NCBI RefSeq assembly: GCF_037975245.1 | Contig: NC_092581.1 | Span: 1,808,501-1,872,500 of the forward strand | Origin: Apostichopus japonicus | Lineage: Eukaryota; Echinodermata; Holothuroidea; Aspidochirotida; Stichopodidae | Direction: 5' to 3' | DNA: 64,000 nt | Shown here: positions 55,788 through 61,700 of the stretch, one piece after another | Numbering within the stretch: the stretch's first letter is position 1 | How the letters are laid out: each line of letters begins with the position of its first letter | Program-made: the position numbers and the translations under genes | Notes under the pieces: generated by a model | The model's input: the letters and a program-made list of their open reading frames with translations, nothing else | The model's database searches: none | Told to the model about the DNA's origin: nothing

Positions 55788-58700
55788 GAATTTGTAATGA
55801 ATTGGAAAATCAAGAACAGTGAAAAAACTTCCAGCCTCCACCAGGGTTCGAACCAGGGCCTCTCGCTTTATATGCAGACACCCTAACCACTAGGCTATGG
55901 ACGCTGATTCTATGTCCAGAGGTTCGAAATTGGTAAGGAAGGTCGTAATTCCACTGTAGCCGTTTGTCACCTGTATCGAACAATACTAGTTCTGTTTTGG
56001 TGACATACTTTGCCTTGCTCTAGAGATCAAACATGATGCTAACCAACTCGATTTATATCATATACATGTATGTTCATCTAACTACATATATAAATCTCTA
56101 TCTGTATCTATATCTATCAATCTATACATATACCGGTGAAATGCAAGTAGAGCAGAGATTAGTCCGAGTCCGGGCTGGATAGAATTAGTCTAGAATTACG
56201 CAGGTACTGGAATACATATTGATTGAATGACATTGCAAGAGGGAGATAAATACGTTGCTTCATGTTAGCTCCTGACTTTTTGATATTGACATTCCACATA
56301 GCAGGCAATGAAGCATGATCCTCCTCTGGTAGTCCATGGTGCGATACAGAGTGATACTATTATCATCCGGCCGAGATTGACGGAAGAAATCGAAAAAAAT
56401 TAGCAAGTAAAACACACAGAGTTGACAAACCTGTAGCAAACCCCTAAGGCTGAGGAGGTTTAAGAGCTCATGTGGTTCAATTAGCATAATTACAATTTGA
56501 CTTGTCAACAATTTTGCACTGTTTTTAAACTCAATATCATCAAAATTCCCACAGGTAGGAAAAGTGGAGACTGTAATGAATTTATACTGTGACATTGTAG
56601 GTACACTTTGGTAGGTTTTAATGTTACCATAGATCGTTGAACAAACAGGAGATATAACGATCTTATTACCATTATTATCATTACAAAAAAGATATCCATT
56701 ATGTTACACTTGAATTAATCATTTCATGGAGAGAATGTCTAATTGGACACCTTGAAGAAAGTTTAATATCAGCTGGATTGCAAACAAGAATTTGAATGTA
56801 ACTCATAGCCACATTGAACACATTTTGCAGGTTGCTCAAATAGCTAAAGAAAATGTTATTGGTAGCTTGCAAGCCTTGCCGTTGGCTTATACAGAGAAAG
56901 GAATTATTGGGAGATACAGTATATGGGCGATTCCGTGAAAACAGGGACATGACCCCAAATTTTCAAAATCATTTCTGCAGCCATTTTTGGCTTCTAATAT
57001 ACTATAAACACATTTAGGGTCTGGGTTATGTACTTTTTTTCCAACTATATCACGTTCTTCTACCAAAAAATGTGAATACCTGACTAATGTTGAATTTTGA
57101 GAGAATATTTGAGGAAATAGTATGGATATTTCAAAGTCTCAGATTTCCATATTTGAAAGCAACCAAAATAAATTTGTTATATATGTATTGGTAGTGCCAT
57201 TAGTGATATATTAAAATATTAATCACAATTCCTCCAAACAATTTTGGTTTGTAGGCATATATGGCTGTAACGACACATAGCTGATTTGAGAGCGTAATGC
57301 GAGTTACCGAAAGACCAAGTTTTTAACTTTTTTTTTTCACTGGAGCAGATAATTTCCTGCCATTTCATATTATGCTTCTAGTCAAAGTAAAGAGTATAAA
57401 AATAGTTGAAAGAATTAGAAATGTACCTAGTATATAGATATAAATAGCCATTGAAATCTGTAATGCGAGTGACCAGTAATGCGAGTTACCGCTGTAATAC
57501 GAGTTACCACATATTATTCCAATCTCACTTGCAGTACTACTGATCAACAAAACAATACAGCGCACTAAATACTTATATAAGGTGTGCACAGTAGTTACTT
57601 CCTGTACCCAGAATGCACTGCAACCTCCATTACATCACACGTGACCCTTTTAAAGACAGTTTCAACAGACATTGATGATTTTATCACCTGACCTTTGTGG
57701 AATCACAGACCTTCCAAGTTGCATTCAACTGTGACATCATCAAATGAGTAAAGTTAGCCTATTCTTTCTCCATTTTAACATTAGCATTTTCATGGGATAT
57801 TAATTGCTTGGTACAATATTTAGGACAAATTGTGAGAGCTTAGGCTATATTAGTCTGTAGCCTATCACATAGTAATCTATATGTTCAAGGATGGGCAAAT
57901 ATTGTAAATCATGACCATTATAATGTGCCTAACATCTTGATGGAAATTAGTCTTGATGTGAAAGCTGATGCTGCCAAGGGTGTGGGCACCTCAGAATTAG
58001 TGGGGTGGGCAGAGGGGATGGGACAGACGGGGAGTTTGCATAGGGTATGATTGGGGCTGCTGGGGGGGATGGGGCAGGATTGCGGAGGCTTGGTCAGTTG
58101 GAATAGATTGGTGTGGTTTACCAATTCAAATGTGTGTTCCCCAAATATCATGATGTGCAAACCCCTTTCCCCAATATGAGTGTCTTATCACTACAATGTG
58201 AAAATCAACCTTTACTCCAAAGCATTTCAAATCCCTAAATTACACAAAATAAGGCAGGCCACCGGATTTCACGGGAATTGATAACTGGAAATGGCCAAAC
58301 CCCAGGGATGACAAAACTTTCTATCGACGAAGCAAGACGATAAAGAAGTTGGGAACACCTTTGATTGCTAATAGTTGTGGCCAATTCAAGTTTACATCAA
58401 AATTCTAATTTGATCAAAACACCATCCATTCAAGGTTATCTAGAATGGCCATATATAGCTACCACCATGCCCTCATACCGCATGATGAAACATCTATTGT
58501 GTTATTGTTGATAATGTTATTATACTGATAGAATTAGGAACAAGGATTGTTTTATTAGTTTCATGCTTTTCCTAAGAACCCTAAATACAAATTTCCAAAG
58601 AACCAATCACTAATTAACATGCCAAAGAAACTTTTCTTGTAATTCACTATATAAGCTGTGAACCTGTTTAACTTTCAGTAGATGTTTTGATACATTAAAA

Positions 58701-61700
58701 TGGAAGCTACCAGTTTGCTTGGATTAGCTTCATTGGAAATTTGGATTGATAATTCAAGAGTGTACATTGCAATCTTGTAAGTCAACAATTTTGGATTAGC
58801 TTGATTGGAAATATGGATTGATAATTCAAGAGTGTACATTGCAATCTTGTAAGTCAACAATTTTGGATTAGCTTGATTGGAAATATGGATTGATAATTCA
58901 ATAGTGTACATTGCAATCTTGTTAGTCAACAATTCTTCAGTTGATTTTCTGGTTCAATCAACTTCCATTATTATTGATATAATTGTCAGGATGTTTTGCA
59001 AATTGTTGTTAAAATGTTGTTAAAAGTTTTGGAAAGAGTTTTACAGTTTCTAAGAGTTTCCAAGAGTTTGAAAAATGGCTTTGGAGCATATCTCTTTCAA
59101 AGAATTTGATGAACAAAGAGCAAAATCGATGACTGGAAAAAGTGTAATGCGAGTTACCGTAATGCGAGTTACCAGACTTTTTCCCCCTCAATACCACATC
59201 TGAAGTTGTTTCATATTTTCTACTGCTGATTTATAAACATCAGTAGGGTAGATATCTTGTACATGTATGCAATTGAAGAAATCATTCTTTGTTTGAGCAC
59301 AGTGACATTTTGTACCGGTGTCAATTTTTCAGGTGTCCTTTTTCCGTAATGCGAGTTACCGATATTTGGAAGCGCACCATACATTAAGGCGAACACAATT
59401 ACAATTCTTGATAATTTCATATTGTAGCTATGAATGTTGGGTATAACACCACAGAAAATTGAGGAGTTACACTAACCCATATTCGAGCCACAGCACTTGG
59501 ATTATAAAAAAACAGCAAAAAGTGTAATGCGAGTTACCATGGAATCGCCCATATCGATAGTGCAACATCACATTCATCTGCGAAGTCCCTGCTTATAGTC
59601 ACAAGAGATGCAGCAATCACTTGGAATGCTTGCAGTTCCAAAGCTTTTCAACGACTTGCTTGCATTTTGTACTTTATATACTGTTACCCCATTGTAATCA
59701 CTAAGCATTTGAATTAAACATATCAAGTTATTCTATTTATCTACTTAAAAAAAAGACTAACATAACTGTGCATTCTTTTTATTATTTTGTTTTGTAAATA
59801 AATTTGATAAATCTAACACAAATAAATATTATATCAAAATTGATACTTTTAAACATGGTACAGTAAAATCTGAACAGGTTTTCTTTAGTTACTCTTGTCC
59901 ACTTAAGACTAGTGGTTACTCTTGTCCCATTTTTGGTTACTCTTGTCCCCTTAGGACTCTTTCAGTCTCTTTGGGTACTCTTGTCCCCTTAAGACTCTTT
60001 GGTTACTCTTATCCCCAAAAGACTCTTTGGTTATTCTTGTCCCCTTAAGACTCTCTGGTGACACTTGTCCCCTTAGGACTCTTTGGTTACTCTTGTCCCC
60101 TTAACACTCTTTGGTTACTCTTGACCCCTTAACACTCTTTGGTTACTCGTGTCCCCTTAAAACGAGCCATGCAAACCAACGCCTCCCTTTAACGAACAGC
60201 GTTACTGTGGGTACCGCTGCAGATGTATTAAAAAGTTTAATCTCCACAGACCTGGATGCTATATGTTTTTTGGTTCCCTTCCTTTGCTGTTTGTTTACAC
60301 TGAGGGTCTACGGTAAAGTTTACAGCACAATATCACCTCTGACATTTGTTCTTATCTTAACAAGAATCATTTATCTTGACAGTAAACTAATATGGAAGGA
60401 GGCTGATCAGTAGTCTCCCTAGGTACATCCACAAGTCTTGTAAACAAGTGGCAGTTAGTACTATTGCTGCTGCTGGGGCAGTGTCATCGGTCACTCGTTG
60501 ATGAAAGTCCAAGCTATGGAAGATGGGGCATTGAATTACCGATGATGATCGAAAGCAGAGTTGTGCCCAACTCTGTCAGTTCGAGAAATAAAGGGAGGGG
60601 GACAGATATTCTTACAATTGATGGCCACAATTATGTTATGCTTTCTTCTATACTTATATGGCACCAGAGTTATTACAAATATAGATGTAGACACGAATAT
60701 ATGAAAGACTGCTGGTTGTATTTTGCAGTTACTACAGTACCTTCCACCACCAAGCAAATCACTTTCAATGTGTTTAGTACAGTATCTACATATATGTAAT
60801 TGTATATATAAATTTGATTCCCCCTCAACCTATCTTAAATGATTACCACCACTTGACACTTCCTAATGTGTGTAAGTTTCATTTAAACCAATATGAAAAA
60901 TTCAAAAATTATCTCACAGAATTTAGTCTTATAAATGTTTTATTTTGTTTTTTGTTCCTAAATATTGAAGTTTTCCCTATTTCATTGTTTTCTGGTGTAA
61001 TATGGTGAATTTAAGTAACAGATTTATGTACCTATCCAGGTACCATAATACCTTCTTTTAATTGATCTGTGTTTAATACTTAGAGAGCCCATAAACCCAA
61101 CCATCATCTTTATGTTATATAACATATATCTCTGTGAACAACAAGTCCCCCAAAACAGCTACAAATTATCTTGCTACATTTGGGAGATATCGTAGTAGCT
61201 TGTCTGGGAGCTGCCATTTTCTAAATCTGTGATGTCATAACGCCACTAAGATACCGTTTACTTTCTCTTCGTTTTCTCTTTGATATTTTAACAGTAAGAT
61301 GTTTAACAATTTTTACAGTGAAACCAATGCCAAACACTAGGGCAACGTAAACAGCTACATAAACATTAGATGCAGCATTAATTTTCTAAAAATACTAGAA
61401 AATAAACATTGCCATAAATAAAGAAAAACATAAAACTAAATTAAAATGATGTCATATTTATAAGACATGATCAAGTCTGAAGGCTTGTGTGTGAAGGAGC
61501 ATTAATTCTGCAATTTCTCCCAAATGGAAATAAGATCTTTCTCACCCAATTATGGGAAGATTAGAGAGACAGTTGTCTTTATCATATAGCTGACCAATCA
61601 TGATGATTGGCTTGAATATCCTCTAAAACTAACAGATGATAGCAAGTCAACACCGATTCTAGCTTGCTATCTGCTCATTGAACCCAGAACAGAGTTGGTA

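Larger units (their letters stand above)
56925..59550. mobile_element. 2.6-kb non-autonomous inverted-repeat element with GTAATGCGAGTTACC arrays
   Basis: Left end ATATGGGCGATTCC (56921-56934) and right end its exact reverse complement (59541-59554). The outer ATAT may be target duplication or part of the inverted repeat, because it is palindromic. Eight direct copies of GTAATGCGAGTTACC, six perfect and two with one change, lie at 57294, 57460, 57476, 57494, 59144, 59159, 59346 and 59524, i.e. in two groups near the ends and nowhere else that I found. The interior includes a three-unit 72-bp repeat and no long open frame, so it could not move by itself. Superfamily not recognised. Confidence 0.7.

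Noticed and set aside
60111-60413. Plus-strand 100-residue frame with hydrophobic segment
   Set aside because: Begins inside the CTTGTCCCC minisatellite and shows no family similarity.
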